Source of the DNA: a virus
Reading direction: 5' to 3' (one strand)
IMG/VR virus record: IMGVR_UViG_3300046536_000163
Span: 1 to 40,412 of that record
Length of the DNA stretch: 40,412 bases
The position numbers and the translations under genes are program-made. Of the stretch, positions 6,196-13,633 are shown piece after piece. The notes beneath the pieces were generated by a model. That model had not been told where the DNA came from, did no database searches, and worked only from the letters and a program-made list of their open reading frames with translations. Position 1 is the first letter of the stretch; each line of letters opens with the position of its first letter.

Positions 6196-6543
6196 ATGGC
6201 GCAGGCGAAGACCGCAACACAGATGATCACGGTCAAGACAGTGTCACTGACGCTGAACGAGGACGAAGCGCGCACGCTCGCGGCGATCCTTCGGCACGTC
6301 GGCGGTGACGAGACGCTGAGCCCGCGTAGGCACGCGTCGGCCATCGCCCGCGCGCTCGCCGGTACCGGCGTGGTCAACGAGAGCAACTCCGAGCGTCGGC
6401 TGATCAGGTCGCACGCAAGCCCGAACGGTCTCGCCGGGATCGTGTTCAAGAACTACGGGGACAGCGCGTACCTGTCCATCAACGAAGTTCGTGCGGCCGA
6501 GGGTATGCCGCCGCGTATGGGCCGAGCCTGGGGGAGCATCTGA
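6196..6543 (+). CDS. Hypothetical protein, 115 residues
   Basis: ATG 6196 follows GGAGAGAGAGAG. An N-terminal strand-rich part (MITVKTVSLTLNEDEARTLAAILRHVGGDE) combines a strand with a helix, followed by SPRRHASAIARALAGTGV. The C-terminus contains IVFKNYGDSAYLSINEVRAAEG. The pattern of beta-strand, then NEDEARTLAAIL helix resembles small actinophage regulatory or accessory proteins, but I cannot name it. Its stop shares a base with the next start (TGATG). Confidence 0.65.
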   Translation: MAQAKTATQMITVKTVSLTLNEDEARTLAAILRHVGGDETLSPRRHASAIARALAGTGVVNESNSERRLIRSHASPNGLAGIVFKNYGDSAYLSINEVRAAEGMPPRMGRAWGSI

Positions 6544-6809
6544 TGGGTAAGCGTGGAGTCATCACGGACTACGCGGGCGAGGAGCTTTACGCGGGTGACC
6601 TGGTCACCTACGCCGCGCGACAGGCGAACCGTGTGCGCATGACTGACGCACGGGTCGAGAAGGTCACTGCCCGGCTGGAGAAGGGTCGGCTTCGCCCGAT
6701 GCTGAAGGTCCGGCCGACGGGTACGGAGAGCGGGTTCACCGCGCGCCGCTCGATGCGCTCGACGTGGATCAGCGCCGAGCACGTCCGGCTGATCTCGCCG
6801 GGGGAGTAA
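6543..6809 (+). CDS. Hypothetical small beta-rich (SH3/KOW-like) protein
   Basis: An 88-residue protein from ATG 6543, translationally coupled to the gene before it (TGATG). GVITDYAGEELYAGDLVTYAARQANRVRMTDARVEKVTAR reads as a small barrel with a turn (YAGDLVTY) typical of SH3 or KOW folds, followed by a basic stretch (KGRLRPMLKVRPTG) and STWISAEHVRLI. Could bind nucleic acid. Last gene before the terminator at 6820. Confidence 0.65.
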   Translation: MGKRGVITDYAGEELYAGDLVTYAARQANRVRMTDARVEKVTARLEKGRLRPMLKVRPTGTESGFTARRSMRSTWISAEHVRLISPGE

Positions 6810-6819
6810 GTAGGTCAAC

Positions 6820-6859
6820 GGGCCGGACGGTACCTGTACGGGTGCTGTCCGGCCCTTTC
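6820..6859 (+). terminator. Intrinsic terminator of the RDF operon
   Basis: GGGCCGGAC (6820-6828) pairs with GTCCGGCCC (6847-6855), followed by TTTC, eleven bases after the stop of the preceding gene. Confidence 0.8.
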
Positions 6860-6866
6860 GTCGTTG

Positions 6867-6891
6867 GCACCTACTCACGGTGAGTAGGTGG
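6867..6891 (+). promoter_or_regulatory. 25-bp palindrome S2
   Basis: GCACCTACTCA-CGG-TGAGTAGGTGG, one mismatch in the last base. It lies between a terminator and the ATG at 6902, with only 10 bases left before that start, so no -10 fits downstream as at S1. GGTGGAGAGGGAG, the ribosome site, begins inside its right arm, so binding or RNA folding here could also affect translation. Confidence 0.65.
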
Positions 6892-6901
6892 AGAGGGAGT
6901 C

Positions 6902-7084
6902 ATGAAACGGGCGTACTCGGTGTCACTCGCCGCAGCGTCCCCACTGGGGAACCTGCGAGCGGCACAGACGGGTGACGTCGTGCTACTGCACGCCGACGCC
7001 GTGAAGCGTAAGGACTGGTCTCGGTACGCCGACGCACTTCGCGCCGCGCACACCCGAGGCGCTGACATTCGGAAGGTGAAGTAA
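6902..7084 (+). CDS. Hypothetical protein, 60 residues
   Basis: ATG 6902 is preceded by GGAGAGGGAG. The sequence is MKRAYSVSLAAASPL followed by LRAAQTGDVVLLHADAVKRKDWSRYADALRAAHTRGADIRKVK, a basic helix-strand-helix pattern. No motif recognised. It begins a run of tightly coupled small genes that ends in the resolvase-like nuclease gene. Confidence 0.6.
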   Translation: MKRAYSVSLAAASPLGNLRAAQTGDVVLLHADAVKRKDWSRYADALRAAHTRGADIRKVK

Positions 7085-7194
7085 TGCCCCTGTGGGCTCA
7101 GTTGGTCATGGTGTTCATGCTGGGCGGAGTGCTGGGAGGCTTCGGCTGCCTGCTCCTGTGCGCTGCCGCTATGGCTCCGAGGAAGGTGTTCTAG
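7084..7194 (+). CDS. Micro membrane protein 1 (36 residues)
   Basis: ATG 7084 overlaps the previous stop (TAATG). The product begins MPLWAQLVMVFMLGG and continues VLGGFGCLLLCAAAMAPRKVF, one strongly hydrophobic helix ending in a basic tail. It is paralogous to the next micro-gene: MP-L/V-WAQ-L/M-VM-V/M-F-M/L-LG aligns residue for residue. Lack of a strong Shine-Dalgarno fits re-initiation from the upstream gene. Confidence 0.5.
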   Translation: MPLWAQLVMVFMLGGVLGGFGCLLLCAAAMAPRKVF

Positions 7195-7196
7195 TC

Positions 7197-7292
7197 ATGC
7201 CGGTGTGGGCTCAAATGGTGATGATGTTCCTTCTCGGTGCGGCGCTGATCGCCGCCGGTAGCCAGGGTGGGGGGCCACGTCCCGGTGTCTAA
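7197..7292 (+). CDS. Micro membrane protein 2 (31 residues), paralogue of the preceding gene
   Basis: ATG 7197 lies 2 bases after the previous stop, and GAGGAAGG at 7179-7186 serves as ribosome site. The product starts MPVWAQMVMMFLLGAALIAAG and ends GSQGGGPRPGV. Tandem duplication of a single-helix peptide gene is the simplest explanation for the pair. Its end overlaps the likely GTG start of the nuclease gene by 8 bases. Confidence 0.5.
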   Translation: MPVWAQMVMMFLLGAALIAAGSQGGGPRPGV

Positions 7293-7839
7293 CCCGAACA
7301 AACAGCGCGGCACGGCGTGGGAGTCGGCCGTCCGCGACTACCTGAACGATCGCCTCGGGCTGTACGTCCCGCACTGGCGTGAACTCCCTGCGGGCATAAC
7401 GAAGTTCAGGAACCCGGCCGACCCGCTGAACGTCAAGCGGCAGGCACAGGAAGGCAACCACGACATCGGCGACCTTCACGCGTGGCCCGTCGTGGTCGAG
7501 TGCAAGGATGTGAAGTCGCCCGCCGTCCCAACGTGGCTACGGCAAGCGGAAGTTGAGGCGACGCACGCCGGGTTCCCGTACGGCATCGCTGTACACAAGG
7601 TGCGTAACCACTCGGTGCGGGACGGGCGGGTGCACATAGCCGTGCCGACGTGGCACCGCATGGCCGAAGCGCTCCGCGCGCCCGTCGACGGATGGGGGTT
7701 CGTGCTGTGCGCCCGGGGTTCGGATGAGTCGAAGTGGTACTACACCACGAACCTATGGACCTTCTCGCGCGTCATCATGGCGCTTCGCCACACGACTACG
7801 CACGGTTACGAAGGGGCCGATGCCGGCAACGGGTGCTAG
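7285..7839 (+). CDS. Holliday-junction-resolvase-like PD-(D/E)XK nuclease
   Basis: A 184-residue protein. GTG 7285 is preferred because the product then begins SNPNKQRGTAWESAV, the usual N-terminus of this actinophage nuclease type, with GGTGGGGGG about 10 bases upstream; an in-frame GTG at 7267 would add six residues. Catalytic pattern: E13 (WESAV), GNHDIGDL (D60, D63) and VVVECKD (E72, K74), the E-D-ExK core of Hjc-like endonucleases. Role would be resolving branched recombination or replication DNA before packaging. Its last codons form the left half of an inverted repeat shared with 29641-29681. Confidence 0.75.
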   Translation: MSNPNKQRGTAWESAVRDYLNDRLGLYVPHWRELPAGITKFRNPADPLNVKRQAQEGNHDIGDLHAWPVVVECKDVKSPAVPTWLRQAEVEATHAGFPYGIAVHKVRNHSVRDGRVHIAVPTWHRMAEALRAPVDGWGFVLCARGSDESKWYYTTNLWTFSRVIMALRHTTTHGYEGADAGNGC

Positions 7840-7857
7840 TGGGTAAAAACGGACATA
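7817..7857 (+). repeat. 41-nt inverted repeat, copy L (partner at 29641-29681)
   Basis: 38 of 41 bases match the reverse complement of 29641-29681. Shared sequence: CCGATGCCGGCAACGGGTGC, the nuclease stop region, then AAAAACGGACATA. The three differences lie around and just after the stop codon. The sharp edges suggest a copied fragment or a functional element. Confidence 0.85.
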
Positions 7858-7886
7858 AGGACGCTAGCTCGATCTACAGAGCGTGA

Positions 7887-7902
7887 TGAAACCCTGCCGT
7901 TC
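7887..7902 (+). promoter_or_regulatory. Early motif copy P5, ahead of the primase gene
   Basis: TGAAACCCTGCCGTTC, 25 bases before the ATG at 7928. TACAGAGCGTGA just upstream resembles the flank of P1 (TACAGAGAGTAACGA). A short pairing GTTC/GAAC (7899-7902 with 7921-7924) spans the ribosome site. Confidence 0.6.
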
Positions 7903-7927
7903 TAGGGCGGGCGAGGAAGGGAACTCA

Positions 7928-10366
7928 ATGCTGTTCACTGACATACTCGCCCGCTTCCGGCAGGTTGAGCAGGTATCCGACGGGTACCTAGCACTGTGCC
8001 CCGCGCACAACGACTCGCGCCCCTCGCTCCGCATCTGGCGAGGGGAAGATCTGAAGGTCCGGCTCGCCTGCCGGTCCGGCTGCACGTTCCCGGACGTCGT
8101 CAAGGCTGCCGGGCTTCGGCAGTCGGACATGTTCGACGCGACCGGCCCCGGCGTCAACGTGCCGAAGGAGCGGCCGAAGATGGTCGGGGTCGGCCAGACT
8201 GCCGGACTCGCGAACTACATCGACCACACGGTGACCATTCTTCGGAAGCTTGACGACGAATGGTCCATCCGGGCAGCGACCTACGCAGAGAACCGGTTCG
8301 GGCTCGACCCGGAGTCGGCGTTCGAGCTGCAACTAGGCGTCGATGACGGCGAGATGATTCCCGTCGAGTGGTTCAAGTACCGGTCCCGTGCCTTCCTGAG
8401 CTTCCCGCGCCTCACGGTGCCGCTGGTCGGGTTCGACGGAGTCGCCCGGGGTTTGCAGGGTCGAGACCTGTCGGGGGACTGCCCCGGCCGGTGGGTTTCC
8501 CTGATGAACCCTGACGGGCAGCGCTGGGCCCCGTACGGCGTGTTCCGGGGTCAGGGTGGCTACGGGGTCACAGTCGTGTCCGAGGGGCCCGGAGACGGGC
8601 TCACAGCGGTTGCCGTTGGCTACGACGCCGTAGTGATCCGAGGGGCTGCCCTCGCCGGGGTCCCGGAACTGTTGGCCGAGCTAGCCGAGGGGCTTCGCGG
8701 GCATCAGGTGATCGCCGCAGGCGACAACGACAAGGCTGGACGCGAGTTCAACCGCCGGTTGGCCGAGGGGCTGAAGCCGTTCGGTATCGAGGTCTTCAGC
8801 CTGCCTATGCCGTGCGAGGGCGACGACCTGACAGCGTGGCGCGAGCGGGACCCGGACGGCTTCCCGAAGGCGCTGCACGACGCCGTCAAGGCCGCGTGCC
8901 CGGCCCGGAAGGCATCCGTCGTCCAGGCCGAAGCCGAGTCGGCCGAGATCACCACCCGGACCGGCTCCGTCGAGGTCACGGCGGAGCAAGGCGACGACGC
9001 GTCGGACATCCTGACGAAGCTTGTAAGCCGCTTCGGCGAGTCGGACGCAATGAACGCTCACGCGCTGGTCGCGTGGTCCGGGAACCGGGTCAAGTACGCG
9101 CCCGGTCTCGGGTTCTTCGTGTGGAACGGCACCGTGTGGGAGCGCTCAACTGTCAAGGTGCGTCAGGAGATTCACAAGATGGGGGCTGCTCTGGTCCTCG
9201 CCGGGCAACTCCAGAAGGCCCGTGCCTTCACCATGACGACGCGCATCGACGCGCTACTGACCGAACTCCGGTCGGTGCCGAACGTGCATGTCGACGCTGC
9301 CGAGTTCGACGCGAAGCCGCACCTTCTCAGCTTCCGGAACGGAACCGTCGACCTCCGGTCCGGCAAGATGCACGCTCACTCTCAGGCCGACATGCTCACC
9401 TACGCGCTCGACCTCGATTTCAAGCCCGACGCGACCTGTCCCCGATGGGAGTCGTTCCTAGATGAGATCTTCCCGGCGAACCCCGATCTTCCCGCGTACA
9501 TGCGTCGACTGGTCGGTTACGGGGTCACTGGACAGACGGATGAACAGTGCTTCGCTGTGTTGTGGGGGAAAGGCGCGAACGGCAAATCCGTCTTCACGGA
9601 CACGCTGACTGCCGTCTTCCGGGCCGTCTCCAAAACCACGCCGTTCGCCACGTTCGAGGAGAAGGGCAGTGGCGGCATCCCGAACGACATTGCTGCCCTT
9701 CGCGGGTCCCGTCTGGTCATGGCCAGTGAGGGTGAGTCCGGCAAGCCAATGTCTGAGGCTGTCCTGAAGCGGGTCACCGGTAAGGACATGATCGCCGCCC
9801 GCTTCCTCCGCCAAGAGTTCTTTGAGTTCCGGCCGACGTTCCTGCTCATGCTGGCGACCAACCACAAGCCGAAATTCCGGGGGCAGGACGAGGGGCTTTG
9901 GCGTCGAGTCAAGATGATCCCTTTCAAGCGGTGGTTTGCGCCGCATGAGCGGGACCATGAACTAGATCGGAAGTTGCTCGCCGAGGCGGAGGGCATCGCC
10001 GCATGGGCCGTGCGCGGGGCCGTCGAGTGGTACGCGGGTGGCCTCGAAGATCCGGGTGTCGTGAAGAAAGCCGTGAAGGAGTATCGGGAGACCAGCGATG
10101 CACTCGCCGGGTTCTTCCCGGGAATCCTCGAAGCGGCCGACGACGTCCACACCATGAACGGCAGTGAGGCGTTTCAGGACTACCTCGATTGGTGCGAGGC
10201 CGAGAACTTGCCCGGCCGTGAGCGGTGGACCCGCCGCAGCTTCTATGACGCCATGGAGGAGCGCGGCGTTACCCGGAAGAAAACCCGTACCGGCATTGCG
10301 CTGGTCGGCCTTCGTACGGCTGCCCTGGAGACCGTGAGCACTGGCCCGGGGATCTTCGCCGAGTAG
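7928..10366 (+). CDS. Primase-helicase (CHC2 zinc, TOPRIM, D5/SF3 helicase)
   Basis: An 812-residue replication protein. ATG 7928 is used because GAGGAAGGGAA precedes it; an in-frame ATG at 7883 would only translate the early motif. Domains: a zinc module with CPAHNDSRPSL (C24, H27) and CRSGC (C48, C52); TOPRIM with VVSEGPGDG (E219) and AAGDNDKAG (D266, D268); then a D5_N region and an SF3 helicase with Walker A WGKGANGKSVF (about 545-555), a MASEGE Walker-B-like acid pair, and LMLATNHKPKF (sensor/motif C). It would prime and unwind DNA at the fork for the family A polymerase encoded next. Full length, no sign of damage. Confidence 0.9.
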   Translation: MLFTDILARFRQVEQVSDGYLALCPAHNDSRPSLRIWRGEDLKVRLACRSGCTFPDVVKAAGLRQSDMFDATGPGVNVPKERPKMVGVGQTAGLANYIDHTVTILRKLDDEWSIRAATYAENRFGLDPESAFELQLGVDDGEMIPVEWFKYRSRAFLSFPRLTVPLVGFDGVARGLQGRDLSGDCPGRWVSLMNPDGQRWAPYGVFRGQGGYGVTVVSEGPGDGLTAVAVGYDAVVIRGAALAGVPELLAELAEGLRGHQVIAAGDNDKAGREFNRRLAEGLKPFGIEVFSLPMPCEGDDLTAWRERDPDGFPKALHDAVKAACPARKASVVQAEAESAEITTRTGSVEVTAEQGDDASDILTKLVSRFGESDAMNAHALVAWSGNRVKYAPGLGFFVWNGTVWERSTVKVRQEIHKMGAALVLAGQLQKARAFTMTTRIDALLTELRSVPNVHVDAAEFDAKPHLLSFRNGTVDLRSGKMHAHSQADMLTYALDLDFKPDATCPRWESFLDEIFPANPDLPAYMRRLVGYGVTGQTDEQCFAVLWGKGANGKSVFTDTLTAVFRAVSKTTPFATFEEKGSGGIPNDIAALRGSRLVMASEGESGKPMSEAVLKRVTGKDMIAARFLRQEFFEFRPTFLLMLATNHKPKFRGQDEGLWRRVKMIPFKRWFAPHERDHELDRKLLAEAEGIAAWAVRGAVEWYAGGLEDPGVVKKAVKEYRETSDALAGFFPGILEAADDVHTMNGSEAFQDYLDWCEAENLPGRERWTRRSFYDAMEERGVTRKKTRTGIALVGLRTAALETVSTGPGIFAE

Positions 10367-10383
10367 TCGAGCAAACAGAGAGG

Positions 10384-10408
10384 GCACCTACTCAATGTGA
10401 GTAGGTGC
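10384..10408 (+). promoter_or_regulatory. 25-bp palindrome S3 (with U-run)
   Basis: GCACCTACTCA-ATG-TGAGTAGGTGC lies between the primase and polymerase genes and is followed by CTTTTCG. As RNA it makes a long stem with a 3-base loop plus a short U-run, so this copy could also work as an intrinsic terminator or attenuator. Confidence 0.7.
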
Positions 10409-10433
10409 CTTTTCGTGTATGGGGAGAGAGCAC

Positions 10434-12287
10434 ATGCGCACCTATCACCACCACATCGCGGGCGACGTCGTCACGGTCAACGTGCCCGAAACCTCGGCCG
10501 ACGTAGACGAGTTCATTGAGTGGTTCAAGGCCGCGTGGTACCGGGGGCCGATCGCCCTCGACACCGAGACGACCGGTCTTGACATCTTCTCGACCGGGTA
10601 CCGGCTCCGCACGGTCCAGTTCGGCGACGCGCACACGGCATGGGTCCTGCACTTTGAGCTAGGCGGGTGGTTCGCCGGGGCCGTTCAGTGGGCGCTGCAA
10701 ACCGCCGGTACCCGGTGGCTCATCCATAACGCCCCGTTCGATTGGCTGGTCATTGACCGGCACGTCTGGGGTGTGACCCTGGAAGACCTCGCCCCGCGAA
10801 CCGTCGACACGAAGATTCTCGCCGCGCTGGTCGATCCGAGGCAGCCGCAGGAAGGCGGCACGGGCACCGGTCTGAAGCCGCTCAGTGCCTACTACGTCGA
10901 CCCGTCCGCCCCGGACACTCAGGGCGACCTCACTGCCGTGTTCAACTCCCTCGGGCTCACCAAAGAAACCGGCTGGGCGCTGATCGACCTTCACCACCCG
11001 ACGTACAACCTGTACGCAGGTCTCGACGTCATCCTGACTGCCCGGCTCCATCCGAAGCTGGTCGGCAAGCTCCAATTCCTCGGCGTGCGCGAGCGGTTGG
11101 TGCAGTACGAGGGTGAGATAGCGCGCATCTGTGCCGTGATGCAGCGGCGCGGCATGGTCCTGGATATCGAGTTCACCCGTGAGCTTGACGCGATCCTCGC
11201 CGCCGAGGCGTACGAGTACGCCGAGAAGGCCGCGCGGTACGGCGTCGACAACGTGAACAGCACGGCACAGATAGCCGAGGCGCTCGACGGCATGGGGGAG
11301 TCGCTGACCGAGCGGACCCCGTCCGGTGACGTCAAGGTGGATAAGGCGATCCTGTGCGCGCTGTCCGACCTCGACCTTCAGGGGAACCGGCTCGACGTCC
11401 GCACGCCGAACCCGCTCGCCGTCGCTGTGCTGCGGAGCAAGCGCGCGGGGAAGTGGCGCAAGACGTACGCCTCGACGTTCCTCGACACGGTCGACGCCGA
11501 CGGCCGGGTTCACCCGAACATCAACGCGCTTCAGGCTCGCACCGGTCGCATGTCCATCACGCGGCCCGCACTCCAGACACTCCCGTCGTCTGATCAGATG
11601 ATCCGCCGTTGCCTTCTCGCCGACGAGGGGCACGTGATCGTGTCGACGGACTTCGCGGCTGTCGAGATGCGCGTGTTGGCTTCCCTCGCCGACGTCCGTC
11701 GCATGAAAGAGGCCATCCGTGCGGGCGAGGACTTGCACGACTACACGGCCCGGCTGGTCTTCGGCGAGGGGTTCACGAAGAAACACCGGAAGCTCTGCAA
11801 GGGGGTCGGCTTCGGCAAGGTGTACGGCGGTGGTGCCGAGACCATCGCACGGCAGACCGGTGCACCGATCGAGGACGTGCGTCGGGCTATCGCGGCGTAT
11901 GACCGTGTGTACCCCGAGATCAAGCGCGCGTCCGCCCGCTGGCAGCGTGAGGCACGGGGCACGGGCATGGTCCACGTGTCGGCGACCGGCCGCCGACTGC
12001 CCCTCGACCGGGACCGGACGTACGCCGTCGTGAACTACGCGTGCCAGTCGGCCGCACGGGACGTTCTCGGGCAGTCAATGTTGCACATGGAGGAAGCGGG
12101 CTTGCTCGACTACATGCGGCTTCCAATCCATGACGAGGTGCTCGCGTCGGTGCCCGCCGACGAGGCAAGCGACTTCGCCCGCGAGTTCGAGCGCTGCATG
12201 ACGTTCGATCTCCGGGGCGTGCCGATTCAGGCCGAGGCCGAGATCGGCGGACGGTCGTGGGGAAGCCTGTACGGGGCTGACTTTTGA
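10434..12287 (+). CDS. Family A DNA polymerase with 3'-5' exonuclease
   Basis: A 617-residue protein; ATG 10434 follows GGGGAGAGAG. The exonuclease domain opens with IALDTETTGLD (D43, E45) and includes IHNAPFDW (Exo II-like). The polymerase domain has the thumb/finger QARTGRMSITRPALQTLP, motif A VSTDFAAVEMRVLA near residue 405, motif B KKHRKLCKGVGFGKVYGGG near 447-465 and motif C PIHDEV near 565. The set of primase-helicase then PolA is the standard replisome core of phiC31-like phages. No 5'-3' exonuclease domain, as usual for phage PolA of this size. Confidence 0.92.
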   Translation: MRTYHHHIAGDVVTVNVPETSADVDEFIEWFKAAWYRGPIALDTETTGLDIFSTGYRLRTVQFGDAHTAWVLHFELGGWFAGAVQWALQTAGTRWLIHNAPFDWLVIDRHVWGVTLEDLAPRTVDTKILAALVDPRQPQEGGTGTGLKPLSAYYVDPSAPDTQGDLTAVFNSLGLTKETGWALIDLHHPTYNLYAGLDVILTARLHPKLVGKLQFLGVRERLVQYEGEIARICAVMQRRGMVLDIEFTRELDAILAAEAYEYAEKAARYGVDNVNSTAQIAEALDGMGESLTERTPSGDVKVDKAILCALSDLDLQGNRLDVRTPNPLAVAVLRSKRAGKWRKTYASTFLDTVDADGRVHPNINALQARTGRMSITRPALQTLPSSDQMIRRCLLADEGHVIVSTDFAAVEMRVLASLADVRRMKEAIRAGEDLHDYTARLVFGEGFTKKHRKLCKGVGFGKVYGGGAETIARQTGAPIEDVRRAIAAYDRVYPEIKRASARWQREARGTGMVHVSATGRRLPLDRDRTYAVVNYACQSAARDVLGQSMLHMEEAGLLDYMRLPIHDEVLASVPADEASDFAREFERCMTFDLRGVPIQAEAEIGGRSWGSLYGADF

Positions 12288-12298
12288 TAACGGTTTGG

Positions 12299-12323
12299 TC
12301 ACCTACTCAACGTGAGTAGGTGC
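12299..12323 (+). promoter_or_regulatory. 25-bp palindrome S4
   Basis: TCACCTACTCA-ACG-TGAGTAGGTGC (first base differs) starts 12 bases after the polymerase stop and opens the non-coding region 12288-12635. That region holds, in order, S4, a GTCTA operator (12404), a terminator (12475), a Crp-type box (12532) and early motif P6 (12581), all before the sigma-factor gene. Confidence 0.7.
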
Positions 12324-12403
12324 CCCCGTTGGGCAACGTCTCATCCCTGCGGCGTACTTGACCCGAGGTCAGTACCTCTGGAGTCTGAGGCTCCGTTTCA
12401 AAA

Positions 12404-12419
12404 GTCTATAGCTGTAGAC
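12404..12419 (+). promoter_or_regulatory. Isolated GTCTA-N6-TAGAC operator upstream of the sigma-factor gene
   Basis: GTCTATAGCTGTAGAC matches the six operators at 19192-19345, which lie 6.8 kb away in front of the HTH gene. It is the only other copy I found in the window. TTTCAAAAG just upstream makes the place AT-richer than its surroundings, as expected for a promoter region. Confidence 0.65.
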
Positions 12420-12474
12420 AACCACTGACGTGCGGGTTTACGTTTCCTTCACGAAGCACGAACGGCCCGCGCAA

Positions 12475-12505
12475 GCCCCCGTCTTCGAAACCCGGAGACG
12501 GGGGC
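12475..12505 (+). terminator. Intrinsic terminator
   Basis: GCCCCCGTCT (12475-12484) pairs with AGACGGGGGC (12496-12505) around an 11-nt loop. It separates the polymerase transcript, and anything started near the operator at 12404, from the sigma-factor gene; a small product upstream of it is not visible. Confidence 0.75.
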
Positions 12506-12531
12506 CGTGTGGTTCCGCGCTGCCTTTTTCA

Positions 12532-12553
12532 AGGTGTGATGCGCGTCACACCT
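12532..12553 (+). promoter_or_regulatory. Crp-type palindrome upstream of the sigma-factor gene
   Basis: AGGTGTGA-TGCGCG-TCACACCT is a perfect 8-bp inverted repeat around a 6-bp spacer. It contains TGTGA-N6-TCACA, the consensus of CRP-family sites, including actinobacterial Crp/GlxR. It lies 28 bases before early motif P6 and 83 bases before the sigma-factor ATG. The match to the consensus is exact; use by host Crp is inference. Confidence 0.55.
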
Positions 12554-12580
12554 AGCTAGGGCTGCTCTGCCCCCGTCTGA

Positions 12581-12596
12581 CGAAACCTTGCCGTTC
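12581..12596 (+). promoter_or_regulatory. Early motif copy P6, ahead of the sigma-factor gene
   Basis: CGAAACCTTGCCGTTC, 40 bases before the ATG at 12636. GTTCC (12593-12597) can pair with GGAAC (12600-12604) or with GGAAC in CAAGGAACTC (12610-12614), a leader hairpin as at other copies. If the encoded sigma factor reads this motif, the gene is autoactivated. Confidence 0.6.
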
Positions 12597-12635
12597 CCCG
12601 GAACTCAAGGAACTCAGACACAGGAGCAGACCGAC

Positions 12636-13439
12636 ATGATCAAGCTGTCCATGGAGCAGATCGCCGACGCCAAGGCGAACGACCTCTCCGCCGTTACGGC
12701 CGTGATCGAGGCAACCGAGGAGCGCGTTCAGCAACTCGCCTACCGGCACGCCAGCATCGGCGGGCGCATCGACCAGGACCTTCGGGAAGACCTCGCTCAG
12801 ATCGGCCGCATGAACGTGTGGGAGGCCATCAAGCGGTTCGAGGGAACGACGGTCGCCGAGTTCTTCGTGTTCATCGACAGCACGGTAGACGGGCAGATGA
12901 GCAACGAGCGCAAGCGCGACACCCGGCAGGGAGTGTCTCGCGACACGGCAGCCCGTTTCGAGATAGCGCTGAGCGCCGCCGAGGGTGACGCGTACAAGGC
13001 TGAGAAGCTCGCTCAGACCACGGAGGTCATGGGCCGACGCCCGATGAGCGCTGACCGGGCGTACGCCGCTCGCTTGGCGTACCAGGGGGTGCAGTACCTC
13101 GACGCACCCGCCACGGGTGACAGCGGGGAGGGCTTCTCGACCTTCGGAGAGATGCTCGCTGACGTGGTCGGGGTGCCCGTCGACCTGTTGGAGCCGAGCG
13201 ACTTCGAGAAGGCCCGTCGGCGCGAGACGCGAGACAAGGTGCACGCCACCCTCGACCGCATGGGTTTCCAGGCCCGGACCGTGCTGAAGGGCATGACGGG
13301 CATCGACCCCGTCGGCTTCTACGGCACCGAGCATGACGAAGAACTCGCGGCCGACTTCGGCATTCCGCGCGACCGCATCCGGACCATACGGAGCCTGGGC
13401 CGTAAGCGTTTCGCCGAGCTGTACACCTTCGCCAACTAG
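12636..13439 (+). CDS. Phage-encoded sigma-70-family factor
   Basis: A 267-residue protein; ATG 12636 with CAGGAGC 10 bases upstream. Residues 19-90 match region 2: VQQLAYRHAS, then DLREDLAQIGRMNVWEAIKRFE (compare DLxQxGxxGLxxAxxRFD of sigma-70) and FFVFIDSTVDGQMSNERKR. Residues 150-180 (YLDAPATGDSGEGFSTFGEMLAD) match the region 3-4 linker, typically SLDxPxGxExxxxLGDxLxD. Residues 197-262 are region 4, with ARTVLKGMTGID and the HTH ELAADFGIPRDRIRTIRSLGRKRF. It likely redirects host RNA polymerase to phage promoters. It could instead act as an anti-host or repressor-like variant, since region 2.4/-10 contacts cannot be judged by eye. Confidence 0.75.
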   Translation: MIKLSMEQIADAKANDLSAVTAVIEATEERVQQLAYRHASIGGRIDQDLREDLAQIGRMNVWEAIKRFEGTTVAEFFVFIDSTVDGQMSNERKRDTRQGVSRDTAARFEIALSAAEGDAYKAEKLAQTTEVMGRRPMSADRAYAARLAYQGVQYLDAPATGDSGEGFSTFGEMLADVVGVPVDLLEPSDFEKARRRETRDKVHATLDRMGFQARTVLKGMTGIDPVGFYGTEHDEELAADFGIPRDRIRTIRSLGRKRFAELYTFAN

Positions 13440-13471
13440 CCACTGCCGCAACCGAGTTCAGGAGACACGCA

Positions 13472-13633
13472 ATGACGTTCACCACTGACAACGGCTCGAC
13501 CATCCAGGTCACTCCGGTAGGCGAGGGGTACGACTTGCACCTTCGCAACCCGAAGGGCGAAACGGTCGCGACCGTCGTCGTCCAGAACGACGCCGCGCTT
13601 CGCGCCATGCTCCCGGCGGGTGCCCGTGTCTGA
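13472..13633 (+). CDS. Small beta-rich hypothetical protein (53 residues)
   Basis: ATG 13472 with CAGGAGAC upstream; stop TGA 13631-13633. The product reads MTFTTDNGSTIQVTPVGEG then YDLHLRNPKGETVATVVVQNDAALRAMLPAGARV, alternating strands and a short helix. No family recognised. It sits in the sigma-factor operon and its end overlaps the next start. Confidence 0.6.
   Translation: MTFTTDNGSTIQVTPVGEGYDLHLRNPKGETVATVVVQNDAALRAMLPAGARV

Noticed and set aside
7883-7927. Upstream ATG at 7883 as primase start
   Set aside because: It would translate the early motif and lacks a ribosome site, whereas ATG 7928 has GAGGAAGGGAA in good position.
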